From Tepidiphilus sp. (GTDB taxonomy: Bacteria; Pseudomonadota; Gammaproteobacteria; Burkholderiales; Rhodocyclaceae): a DNA stretch of 7,490 bases. The notes beneath the pieces were generated by a model. That model worked only from the letters and a program-made list of their open reading frames with translations, was not told the origin of the DNA and searched no databases. The translations under genes were made by a program, and so were the position numbers. The stretch is taken from assembly GCA_028684345.1 (NCBI GenBank), contig JAQUGB010000083.1, positions 1 to 7,490 on the forward strand. The letters run 5' to 3'. This document shows, in pieces, positions 1 to 6,483 of this stretch (its first letter is position 1; each line of letters opens with the position of its first letter).

Positions 1-1025
<1,025 letters not shown>

Positions 1026-1072
1026 GGGCGCGCTCTCTGGGTTGGGGTTCGGGCGACATGCCCGTCGGCCCA

Positions 1073-1924
1073 TTATAGCCAGAGCGCGTGGAAGTGATGC
1101 AGCGGCCCGTGCCCGTGGCCGACGGCGAGCGCGCCGCTTGCCGCGATCGCCTCTTGGAGATAGCGGTGCGCCTCGCGGACCACCTCACGCATCGCCGCGT
1201 CGGTGAGCGGCGAGCCGGCCCGGGCGGCGAGCGCCGTGATCGCCGCGGCGTAGGTGCAGCCGGTGCCGTGCGTGTTCTTCGTCGCCGCCTTGGGGGCGAC
1301 GAATTCGTGCAGGTGCTCGCCGTCGAAGAGCAGATCCACGAGTTCGCTCCCCGGCAGGTGCCCGCCCTTCAAGAGCACCCAGTGCCCGTCGTCGGTGGGC
1401 AGGAGCGCGCGCAGCGCCTCGGCCGCGCGGATCATCTCGCGCCGGCTCTCCGGCGCCGTGCGCCCCAGCAGCACCGCCGCCTCCGGCAGGTTGGGCGTGA
1501 TCACGGTAGCAAGCGGCAGCAGCGCCTCCACGAGCGCGCCCACCGCCTGCCGGTCGAGCAGGGCATCCCCGCTCTTTGCGACCATCACGGGGTCGACCAC
1601 CAAAATGGGGCTCTGCCCCTGCGCCCGCCAGTGGGCGAGCCGCTCGGCGACGGTCTCGATCACCGCGGCGGTGGCGAGCATCCCCGTCTTGGTGGCGGCG
1701 ATCGCCACGTCGGCGAAGAGCGTGTCGAGCTGCGCGCGCAGAAACTCCGCCGGCGGCACGTGCACCGCGCGCACGCCCCGGGTGTTCTGCGCCGTGAGCG
1801 CCGCCACCACGCCGCAGCCGTAGGTGCGCAGCGCCGCGAAGGTCTTGAGATCGGCGTAGAGGCCGGGGCCGCCGGAAGGGTCGATGCCGGCAATCGAGAG
1901 CACGTTGGGCACGGCCTCAGGCAT
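1073..1924 (-). CDS. thiD: ThiD, hydroxymethylpyrimidine / phosphomethylpyrimidine kinase
   Basis: Ribokinase-fold kinase that phosphorylates HMP and HMP-P to HMP-PP, the pyrimidine half of thiamine; it acts on the ThiC product, so the two genes form a pathway pair. With the ATG at 1924-1922 the protein is 283 aa, close to the usual ~265. Visible motifs are the N-terminal LSIAGIDPSGGPGLYADLKTF (substrate site), VVDPVMVAKSGDALL, ITPNLPEA, LLKGGH, and the anion-hole/catalytic segment NTHGTGCT with Cys at about residue 223. I prefer this ATG over an in-frame GTG at 1942 because GGAGGT lies 8 bases upstream of the ATG. The start overlaps the rpoH stop (ATGCCTGA, 8 bases), indicating translational coupling. 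The commonest family motif reads GGAGIQADLK, so GGPGLYADLK is a mild variant. It ends in a His-rich tail (HGHGPLHHFH). Confidence 0.96.
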   Translation of the reverse strand: MPEAVPNVLSIAGIDPSGGPGLYADLKTFAALRTYGCGVVAALTAQNTRGVRAVHVPPAEFLRAQLDTLFADVAIAATKTGMLATAAVIETVAERLAHWRAQGQSPILVVDPVMVAKSGDALLDRQAVGALVEALLPLATVITPNLPEAAVLLGRTAPESRREMIRAAEALRALLPTDDGHWVLLKGGHLPGSELVDLLFDGEHLHEFVAPKAATKNTHGTGCTYAAAITALAARAGSPLTDAAMREVVREAHRYLQEAIAASGALAVGHGHGPLHHFHALWL

Positions 1925-2816
1925 GGGCGGGCACCTCCGCACTCATGCCCTGCGTCAGCCACGCGCGCAGTTTCTTGATCGCCGCCGCCTCGATCTGGCG
2001 GATGCGCTCGGCCGAAACGCCGTATTCCGCCGCCAGCGCCTGCAGCGTCTCCGGCTCCTCGGCCAGCCAGCGCCGGCGCACGATGTCGGCGCTGCGCGCA
2101 TCGAGCCGGGAGAGCGCTATACGCAGCCCCTCGTCGGCGAGCCAGTGCGCCTCGGCTTCCAGCACCGCCTCCTCGGGCGTGGCGCCGGGATCGGGCAGAT
2201 AGGCGATCGGCGCGGGGAGCGCATCTTCCTCGCCCTCCGCCGTGGGCGCCTCCAGCGGCACATCCGCCCCGGCAAAGCGCGCCTCCATCTCCAGCACCTC
2301 TTCGGGCTTCACCCCCAGCTCGTCGGCGATCGCCCGCGCCTCGGCCGGGTGCAGCGCGTTCCTCGAACCTTTCAAGCGGCGCAGGTTGAAGAAGAGCTTG
2401 CGCTGCGCCTTGGTGGTGGCGATTTTCACCAGGCGCCAGTTGCGCACGATGAACTCATGGATCTCCGCCTTGATCCAGTGCACCGCGAAGGTGACGAGCC
2501 GCACGCCGCGCGTCTCGTCGAAGCGGCGCACCGCCTTCATCAGCCCCACGTTGCCCTCCTGGATGAGGTCGGCCTCCGGCAGACCGTAGCCGAAATACTG
2601 CCGCGCGATCGCCACCACGTAGCGTAGGTGCGCCAGCACCAGGCGCCGCGCCGCCTCCAGGTCGCGCTCCAGCCGCCAGCGCCGGGCGAGCTCCTTTTCC
2701 TCCTCGGCGCAGAGCGGCGGGATGCTGCGCACCGCCCGCACGTACTGCTCCAGGCTGGAGACGGGGCTCGGCAAGCCCGGGGCGTATCCCAGCGGTACGA
2801 CCGCGTTCCTCGTCAT
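1917..2816 (-). CDS. rpoH: RpoH, heat-shock sigma factor sigma-32
   Basis: Alternative sigma factor directing RNA polymerase to heat-shock promoters; 299 aa (E. coli RpoH is 284). Region 1.2 is seen at about residues 20-47, region 2 at about 58-130 (RYVVAIARQYFGYGLPEADL, IQEGNVGLMKAVRRFD, VTFAVHWIKAEIHEFIVRNW), and the diagnostic RpoH box QRKLFFNLRRLK at about 138-149. Region 4 with its helix-turn-helix (LQALAAEYGVSAERIRQIEA) is near the C-terminus. The ATG at 2816-2814 was chosen because GGAGGA lies 5 bases before it and the family N-terminus begins near here; an in-frame extension to 2912 would run through the CIRCE operator and lacks homologous content. The linker at about 192-225 is acidic and Pro-rich, a little longer than in enterics. 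It is first in an apparent rpoH-thiD-thiC unit and is preceded by a CIRCE/HrcA site. Confidence 0.97.
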   Translation of the reverse strand: MTRNAVVPLGYAPGLPSPVSSLEQYVRAVRSIPPLCAEEEKELARRWRLERDLEAARRLVLAHLRYVVAIARQYFGYGLPEADLIQEGNVGLMKAVRRFDETRGVRLVTFAVHWIKAEIHEFIVRNWRLVKIATTKAQRKLFFNLRRLKGSRNALHPAEARAIADELGVKPEEVLEMEARFAGADVPLEAPTAEGEEDALPAPIAYLPDPGATPEEAVLEAEAHWLADEGLRIALSRLDARSADIVRRRWLAEEPETLQALAAEYGVSAERIRQIEAAAIKKLRAWLTQGMSAEVPAHA

Positions 2817-2853
2817 TGCGCTCCTCCGTTCGGATTCCTGTGTCGTCTTCGAG

Positions 2854-2883
2854 AATTTAGCACTCGATGCATGAGAGTGCCAA
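2854..2883 (-). promoter_or_regulatory. predicted sigma-70 promoter of rpoH
   Basis: On the minus strand, -35 TTGGCA (2883-2878) is separated by 18 bases from -10 TAAATT (2859-2854). Transcription would start near 2847, leaving a leader of about 30 bases. Both hexamers fall inside the two CIRCE half-sites, so HrcA binding would directly exclude polymerase. No sigma-32 promoter (CTTGAA...CCCCAT) was seen here. The assignment is from consensus matching only. Confidence 0.6.
2857..2883. promoter_or_regulatory. CIRCE operator (HrcA binding site) upstream of rpoH
   Basis: TTAGCACTC-N9-GAGTGCCAA. The established CIRCE consensus is TTAGCACTC-N9-GAGTGCTAA, so this matches 17 of 18 positions with the exact 9-base spacing. 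It lies 40 bases upstream of the rpoH ATG and covers the predicted rpoH promoter. HrcA is the known CIRCE-binding heat-shock repressor. hrcA itself is not in the window. The same site is about 200 bases upstream of the divergent porin gene, too far from that gene's predicted promoter to be an obvious operator for it. Confidence 0.93.
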
Positions 2884-2905
2884 GCGTCCCCGGGGGTTCC
2901 GCTTT

Positions 2906-2921
2906 GTTGCATCGGTGCAAC
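2906..2921. promoter_or_regulatory. palindromic operator candidate upstream of the first porin
   Basis: GTTGCATCGGTGCAAC, part of a longer inverted repeat with 8-bp arms (TTGTTGCA-TCGG-TGCAACAA, 2904-2923). It sits about 39 bases upstream of the predicted porin -35 and its centre is at about -83. The reverse complement of the site upstream of the second porin (4270-4285) matches it at 15 of 16 positions. This suggests a dimeric regulator; which one is unknown. Confidence 0.55.
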
Positions 2922-2960
2922 AAGAATGCGCGTTTCTTCCGGGGATTCGCATTCGGGCTC

Positions 2961-2990
2961 TTGTCAAGGGCTCGGGGCGTGCGCAACAAT
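2961..2990 (+). promoter_or_regulatory. predicted promoter of the first porin
   Basis: -35 TTGTCA (2961-2966), 18-base spacer, -10 AACAAT (2985-2990). The start of transcription would be near 2997, giving a leader of about 89 bases. It is a moderate consensus match, supported by the analogous layout upstream of the second porin. Confidence 0.45.
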
Positions 2991-3029
2991 GCATCTCAAG
3001 CTTCGCCGACGGTGGTGATGCTTTTGGGT

Positions 3030-3048
3030 GGGCGGAGCGGTTCCGCCC
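3030..3048 (+). other. 5'-UTR hairpin of the first porin mRNA
   Basis: GGGCGGA (3030-3036) pairs perfectly with TCCGCCC (3042-3048) around the 5-base loop GCGGT. It lies in the predicted leader, 37 bases before the ATG. A shorter hairpin with the same GCGGA/TCCGC core is in the leader of the second porin. Possible roles are mRNA stability or binding of a regulatory RNA; neither is shown. Confidence 0.5.
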
Positions 3049-3085
3049 CAAACGGGCTTCCTTCTTGCAAGAGAGGAGAAATACG

Positions 3086-4177
3086 ATGCAAAAGAAACTG
3101 ATCGCACTGGCGGTGGCGGGCCTCGTCTCGGCGCCGGTGTTCGCCCAGTCGAACATCCAGGTCTACGGCGTGGCCGACGCCTATATGAAATATGGCGACT
3201 TTATGGGTGACGATACGATGGGTGTCGACTCCGGCGGCCTGATGGGCAGCCGCATCGGCTTCCGCGGCGAGGAAGACCTCGGCAGCGGCCTGAAGGCCGT
3301 GTTCGTGCTGGAGCAGGGCTTCAACATCGACACGGGAGCGTCGATGTCTGAGGGTTCTTCCTTTGCTCGCCAGGCCTACGTCGGCCTGAAAGGCAACTTC
3401 GGTCAGGTCGCGCTCGGTCGTCAATACGCTCCGGGTTACTTCACCGGTGAGTACGACGCGCTGCTGAACGCCTTCGTCAGCCCCATGAGCCTGCTGTCCA
3501 ACTTCGCCGGTCTCACCATCACCCCGAACTCCCCGGCGCGCTGGAACAACTCGGTCACCTACAACGGCACGTTCCAGTCGGTGAGCGTGGCCGGTATCTA
3601 CTCGGCGGGGAATCGGGAAACCGACGAGAAAGGCGGTCCGGACTACACCGACGACGACAAGTACGGCGTCTCGCTGAAGTACGACAACGGCCCGCTGAAG
3701 ATTGGTGGCATTTATCAGGCGGTGAAGTTCAAGGATGTTGCCGACGAAACCCAGAACGAATGGTTGATCGGTGCCTCCTACAACTTCGGCATGGCGACGC
3801 TGGCCGGCTCCTATCAGCAGGGCCGCGACGTCCTCGGCGTCGACGGTCTCGACGTCGACCTGTGGCAGGTGGGCGTGATCGTGCCGGTGGGCGCGGGCAA
3901 CATTCATGTGGCCTATGCGCAGACGAAGTTGGATTATCCCAGCCATTTGGGGGGTGGGGATGACAAACCCAAGGCCTTCACCGTTGCCTACACCCACGCG
4001 CTCTCCAAGCGCACCACCGGCTACCTCGGCTACACCAAGGTCGATTACGATGATCTGACGTGGGGGGCGGTTGGTCCTGACGGATTGAAGCGTGTCAGCG
4101 ACACGAACGGTCACTCGGACACGGAAAAAGTGGGCGACACCGACCTCTTCTACGTCGGTATCAACCACAAGTTCTGA
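3086..4177 (+). CDS. outer-membrane general porin, OmpC/PorA-like (first copy)
   Basis: Trimeric 16-strand beta-barrel porin for passive diffusion of small hydrophilic solutes across the outer membrane; 363 aa, typical for betaproteobacterial porins. A Sec signal peptide is clear: MQKK, hydrophobic core, and cleavage after VFA-20 before QSNIQVYG. Family hallmarks are VYGVADAYMKYG at the mature N-terminus, GGLMGSRIGFRGEEDLG, FARQAYVGLKGNFGQVALGRQ, NSPARWNNSVTYNG, the barrel-strand segments VDLWQVGVIVPVGAGNIHVA and YTHALSKRTTGYLGY, and the C-terminal Phe (INHKF) needed for BAM recognition. The ATG was chosen for the AGGAG 7-8 bases before it and for the signal peptide; the frame stays open upstream to 2867, but that would put about 73 residues in front of the signal sequence. 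It is followed by a strong terminator and a paralogous porin. Substrate preference cannot be read from the sequence. Confidence 0.96.
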   Translation: MQKKLIALAVAGLVSAPVFAQSNIQVYGVADAYMKYGDFMGDDTMGVDSGGLMGSRIGFRGEEDLGSGLKAVFVLEQGFNIDTGASMSEGSSFARQAYVGLKGNFGQVALGRQYAPGYFTGEYDALLNAFVSPMSLLSNFAGLTITPNSPARWNNSVTYNGTFQSVSVAGIYSAGNRETDEKGGPDYTDDDKYGVSLKYDNGPLKIGGIYQAVKFKDVADETQNEWLIGASYNFGMATLAGSYQQGRDVLGVDGLDVDLWQVGVIVPVGAGNIHVAYAQTKLDYPSHLGGGDDKPKAFTVAYTHALSKRTTGYLGYTKVDYDDLTWGAVGPDGLKRVSDTNGHSDTEKVGDTDLFYVGINHKF

Positions 4178-4209
4178 TGAGCTTGGTTGAGGGATAGTCG
4201 TTCTTGAAG

Positions 4210-4241
4210 AAAGGGAAGGGGCTTGTCCTCTTCCCTTTTTT
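4210..4241 (+). terminator. rho-independent terminator after the first porin
   Basis: AAAGGGAAG (4210-4218) pairs with CTTCCCTTT (4230-4238) and is followed by a T run to 4241. It lies 32 bases after the porin stop. It separates the two porin genes into independent transcripts. Confidence 0.9.
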
Positions 4242-4269
4242 GTCTCCTCCTGCTCCTGCGTTCGCGGCC

Positions 4270-4285
4270 GTTGCGCCGATGCAAC
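4270..4285. promoter_or_regulatory. palindromic operator candidate upstream of the second porin
   Basis: GTTGC-GCCGAT-GCAAC. In reverse complement it differs from the site at 2906-2921 at one of 16 bases. It ends 41 bases before the predicted -35, with its centre at about -84, almost the same position as in the first porin. Confidence 0.55.
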
Positions 4286-4326
4286 AGAACGTTGGCCGGA
4301 CGTGGAGCGCATTCCTGGGGCTCTCC

Positions 4327-4355
4327 TTGCTTTGCTTCGCCGGGCTCGTGATAAT
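4327..4355 (+). promoter_or_regulatory. predicted promoter of the second porin
   Basis: -35 TTGCTT (4327-4332), 17-base spacer, -10 GATAAT (4350-4355). The start would be near 4362, giving a leader of about 80 bases. The region just upstream shares CGCATTC and GGGCTCT blocks with the first porin promoter (2948-2961 versus 4308-4324). Confidence 0.55.
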
Positions 4356-4390
4356 CCCTCCACTTCGTCCGTGTAGAAGACGAACGTTCG

Positions 4391-4407
4391 GCGGAGAGGA
4401 GTTCCGC
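4391..4407 (+). other. 5'-UTR hairpin of the second porin mRNA
   Basis: GCGGA (4391-4395) can pair with TCCGC (4403-4407) around a 7-base loop. It is the counterpart of the stronger hairpin at 3030-3048 and lies 34 bases before the ATG. It is weak on its own; its position and shared core are the reason to list it. Confidence 0.35.
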
Positions 4408-4441
4408 GGCGTTTTCCCCGATCGAATGCAAGGAGAATTTC

Positions 4442-5623
4442 ATGAAAAAAACGCAAAAACGGCTGGTCGCGCTGGCGGTCGCAAGTCTCGTCTCGACCCC
4501 GCTGTGGGCGCAATCTTCTTCCATCCAGCTCTACGGCGTGGCCGACGCCTTCTTCAAATACGGTCAATGGATGGGGGACGACACCGCCGGCATCGACGAT
4601 GGCGGTCTGGCCGGCAGCCGCATTGGCTTTCGTGGTGAGGAAGCGCTCGGCAGCGGGTTGAAAGCCGTGTTCGTGCTGGAACAGGGGGTGAATCTCGATA
4701 CCGGCAAGTCGTGCTGCATGTCCGGCGCCGACGACAAATCCAATGGCGGTAGCCAGACTTTTGCCCGCCAAGCCTACGTCGGGTTGAAGGGGGACTTCGG
4801 TCAGGTGGCACTGGGCCGCCAGTATGCGCCCGGCTTCTTCATCGACAGTTACGATGCGCTGCTCTCTGCCGTGCCCAGCCCGCAGAGCTGGCTGTCGCTG
4901 CTCGGCAACCTCACGATCACTCCCAACTCGCCGGCGCGCTGGAACAACGCGGTTACCTATAACGGCACCTTCCAGTCCGTCACCTTCAATGCGATCTACT
5001 CGGCGGGCAACCGTGAGAGCGATTCGGGTCGCGATTTGATCATCGATGGAACCAACGTTGGACGAGTGGATTATACGGACGACGACAAATACGGCTTGGC
5101 ACTACGCTACGACAATGGTCCCCTGAAGATTGGCGCCATCTATCAAGGGGTCAAGTTCAGCAAGGAAAACGTGGCTGATGATTATGCCGAGGGCGACAAG
5201 ACCCAGAAAGAATGGTTCCTCGGCGCCTCCTACGACTTCGGCATGGCGACGCTGGCCGGGTCGTACCAGCAGGGCCGCGACGTCCTGGGAATGAACGACC
5301 ATGACGTCGATCTGTGGCAGGTGGGCGTGATCGTGCCGGTGGGCGCGGGCAACATCCACGTGGCCTACGCTCGAGCCGATATCGACAAAGCCAAGTTGCT
5401 TCAGGACGACGTCAAGCCAAAGTCCTTCACCGTGGCCTACACCCACACGCTCTCCAAGCGCACCACCGCCTATCTCGGGTATAGCAAGATCGATTACGAC
5501 GACCTGACCTGGGACGATGCGCGCAAGTTGGGTCAGACCGATTCCTCGTTGAATGGCCATTCGGGGGCGAGCAAGGTGGACGACACCGACCTCTTCTTCG
5601 TCGGCATGTCGCACTCTTTCTGA
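4442..5623 (+). CDS. outer-membrane general porin, OmpC/PorA-like (second copy)
   Basis: A second trimeric beta-barrel porin, 393 aa, paralogous to the gene just upstream along its whole length. The signal peptide is MKKTQKR plus a hydrophobic core, cleaved after LWA-23 before QSSSIQLYG. It shares IGFRGEEALGSGLKAVFVLE, FARQAYVGLKGDFGQVALGR, TITPNSPARWNNAVTYNG, YDFGMATLAGSYQQGRDVLG, VDLWQVGVIVPVGAGNIHVA and the terminal Phe (MSHSF). The extra ~30 residues fall in presumed surface loops: about residues 89-102, which include adjacent cysteines C91-C92; about 197-210 (RDLIIDGTNVGRVD); and an acidic stretch KENVADDYAEGDKT. AAGGAG lies 6 bases before the ATG. It has its own promoter and a strong terminator. 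Loop differences suggest different solute selectivity or antigenicity from the first copy; this is inference. Confidence 0.96.
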   Translation: MKKTQKRLVALAVASLVSTPLWAQSSSIQLYGVADAFFKYGQWMGDDTAGIDDGGLAGSRIGFRGEEALGSGLKAVFVLEQGVNLDTGKSCCMSGADDKSNGGSQTFARQAYVGLKGDFGQVALGRQYAPGFFIDSYDALLSAVPSPQSWLSLLGNLTITPNSPARWNNAVTYNGTFQSVTFNAIYSAGNRESDSGRDLIIDGTNVGRVDYTDDDKYGLALRYDNGPLKIGAIYQGVKFSKENVADDYAEGDKTQKEWFLGASYDFGMATLAGSYQQGRDVLGMNDHDVDLWQVGVIVPVGAGNIHVAYARADIDKAKLLQDDVKPKSFTVAYTHTLSKRTTAYLGYSKIDYDDLTWDDARKLGQTDSSLNGHSGASKVDDTDLFFVGMSHSF

Positions 5624-5645
5624 CGGTTGCACGCAGCAGCCGCAG

Positions 5646-5677
5646 ACGGAAAAGGGGCTTCGGCCCCTTTTCCGTTT
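5646..5677 (+). terminator. rho-independent terminator after the second porin
   Basis: A perfect 13-bp stem, ACGGAAAAGGGGC (5646-5658) with GCCCCTTTTCCGT (5663-5675), is closed by a stable TTCG tetraloop. The T tail is short. It lies 22 bases after the stop codon. Confidence 0.9.
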
Positions 5678-5733
5678 CATGGTCGGCATAGCAGCGAGGA
5701 TCGCGCCTAGCTGAGCGGCTGCGGCACCTTTGC

Positions 5734-5760
5734 TTGTTTTTTGCGTCGAAGTTGTACAAT
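5734..5760 (+). promoter_or_regulatory. predicted promoter of yefM-yoeB
   Basis: -10 TACAAT (5755-5760, 5 of 6 matches) with a weak -35 TTGTTT (5734-5739) at 15-base spacing. The -10 is embedded in the first operator repeat, which fits autorepression by the antitoxin-toxin complex. Confidence 0.5.
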
Positions 5761-5772
5761 ATATTTGTCCAA
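5752..5772. promoter_or_regulatory. YefM-YoeB operator: two TGTACA-type repeats
   Basis: TTGTACAA (5752-5759) holds the perfect palindrome TGTACA, and TTGTCCAA (5765-5772) holds the one-mismatch copy TGTCCA, with centres 13 bases apart. The E. coli yefM-yoeB operator is known to use paired TGTACA repeats. The match is by motif and position only. Confidence 0.6.
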
Positions 5773-5791
5773 CTAAACAAAGGATGTCGCC

Positions 5792-6073
5792 ATGACCATC
5801 GAAACCACCTATAGCCAGGCCCGTAAGCAACTCAAGACGCTGATGGATCGTGCAGTCGATGACCGTGAAGTCGTCGTGGTGCGTCGCCGCTCGGGGAGTG
5901 CCGTCGCGATGATTGCCGCCGATGAACTGCAAAGCCTGATGGAGACGGCGCATCTGCTGCGCTCACCAAAGAATGCGGAACGTCTGCTGACCGCCCTGGC
6001 CCGCGCCCGCGCCGGTGAGGTCGCCCCCTCTGCGGTCGATGACCTCGAAAAGCGCTATGGCCTCCAAGACTGA
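5792..6073 (+). CDS. yefM: YefM-type antitoxin (Phd/YefM family)
   Basis: Antitoxin that neutralises YoeB and represses its own operon; 93 aa, the usual size for the family. The N-terminal Phd/YefM DNA-binding fold is seen in TYSQARKQLKTLMDRAVDD, followed by the strand EVVVVRRRSGSAVAMIAADE (about 26-45) and ELQSLMETAHLLRSPKNAERL. The C-terminal part (about 60-93) is the expected toxin-binding tail, ending in DDLEKRYGLQD. AAAGGA lies 7 bases before the ATG. It overlaps the toxin gene by 17 bases, the normal antitoxin-first order. Promoter and TGTACA operators lie directly upstream. Confidence 0.94.
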   Translation: MTIETTYSQARKQLKTLMDRAVDDREVVVVRRRSGSAVAMIAADELQSLMETAHLLRSPKNAERLLTALARARAGEVAPSAVDDLEKRYGLQD

Positions 6074-6335
6074 GTGCAAACGCGTTGCAGTGTTTCAGCC
6101 CGAGTTCCTGGAGGACTTGAGCTACTGGGTGGAAACAGAACGCCGCACTGCCAAGCGCCTCCTGGAACTGGTCAAGGCCGCCCTGCGCGACCCTTTCAAG
6201 GGCATTGGTAATCCCGAACCGCTGAAGTATTTGGGCTCGGATGTCTGGTCACGTCGGATCACGCAAGAGCACCGCTGCGTCTATCTGGTGAAAGAGGATC
6301 GAATCGAGTTTTTGCAAGGCCGATATCACTACTAG
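6057..6335 (+). CDS. yoeB: YoeB-type toxin, ribosome-dependent mRNA endonuclease
   Basis: RelE-superfamily toxin that cleaves mRNA in the ribosomal A site when freed from YefM; 92 aa against 84 in E. coli, with the extra 8 residues at the N-terminus (MASKTECK). It aligns without gaps to E. coli YoeB from memory: GIGNPEPLK, VWSRRITQEHRCVYLV and C-terminal GRYHY. The residues equivalent to the catalytic Glu46, Arg65 and His83 are all present as Glu54, Arg73 and His91, so the toxin looks active. The ATG at 6057 lies inside the antitoxin gene and was chosen because it gives a near-canonical N-terminus; an upstream ATG at 6015 in the same frame would add 14 residues unlike the family. Confidence 0.95.
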   Translation: MASKTECKRVAVFQPEFLEDLSYWVETERRTAKRLLELVKAALRDPFKGIGNPEPLKYLGSDVWSRRITQEHRCVYLVKEDRIEFLQGRYHY

Positions 6336-6364
6336 CCAACCGCTCTTGCCTCAGGCGGCTTGGC
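6335..6364. other. hairpin at the end of yoeB
   Basis: GCCAACCGC (6335-6343) and GCGGCTTGGC (6355-6364) pair with one bulged base around an 11-base loop that can itself fold as GCCTCAGGC. It begins on the last base of the yoeB stop. There is no T tail on either strand, so termination is only possible. Confidence 0.35.
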
Positions 6365-6449
6365 GGGCGAACAGCGCCCGGGCGGTGCGCATGCCGCGCA
6401 GGAAGCGGGTTTGCCGGGCGGCGCAGTGGGCGGCTCCGGGAGGGCTCAT
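6351..6449 (-). CDS. possible 32-residue leaderless small ORF, function unknown
   Basis: A short Arg/Ala-rich frame starting MSPPGAAHCAARQT and ending ARALFARQAA. I do not recognise it. It has no ribosome binding site, but a good sigma-70-like promoter (TTGACG at 6483-6478, 16-base spacer, TACACT at 6461-6456) would start transcription at or within a base or two of its ATG, the layout of a leaderless mRNA. Its stop codon falls in the hairpin at the 3' end of yoeB. It may equally be a small RNA or chance. Confidence 0.2.
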   Translation of the reverse strand: MSPPGAAHCAARQTRFLRGMRTARALFARQAA

Positions 6450-6455
6450 GCAGGC

Positions 6456-6483
6456 AGTGTAGGAAAAGGGGTGGGGGCGTCAA
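6456..6483 (-). promoter_or_regulatory. orphan sigma-70-like promoter between the two TA modules
   Basis: TTGACG (6483-6478), 16-base C-rich spacer, TACACT (6461-6456), facing the 3' end of yoeB. It could drive the 32-residue frame or a transcript antisense to yoeB. The -35 matches 5 of 6 bases and the -10 matches 4 of 6. Confidence 0.35.

Noticed and set aside
1026..1072. TPP riboswitch before thiC
   Set aside because: The gap is only 47 bases and lacks the conserved aptamer motifs.
1088..2627. long plus-strand open frames (1088-1978 and 1884-2627)
   Set aside because: These are mirror frames of thiD and rpoH, with low-complexity His/Arg/Gly-rich translations typical of antisense in GC-rich DNA.
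2817..2912. 32-residue upstream extension of RpoH
   Set aside because: It crosses the CIRCE element and promoter; the ATG at 2816 has a strong GGAGGA site and matches the family N-terminus.
2867..3085. 73-residue upstream extension of the first porin
   Set aside because: It would put non-conserved sequence ahead of a perfect signal peptide and would contain the predicted operator, promoter and leader hairpin; the ATG at 3086 has a good ribosome binding site.
2817..3085. sigma-32 promoter for rpoH or the porin
   Set aside because: No CTTGAA-N13/14-CCCCAT-like pair could be found on either strand of this intergenic region.
2996..4771. 591-codon open frame on the minus strand covering both porin genes
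   Set aside because: It is antisense to two clear porin genes, resembles no family I know, and arises from the strong codon bias and shared sequence of the two porins. It has no promoter or ribosome binding site of note.
5678..5733. attachment site, insertion sequence remnant or small gene between the porin terminator and yefM
   Set aside because: No direct repeats, transposase fragments or plausible coding frame with a ribosome binding site were visible.
5102..5953. 283-codon minus-strand open frame
   Set aside because: It is antisense to the second porin and the start of yefM and would run through the terminator; no recognisable protein.
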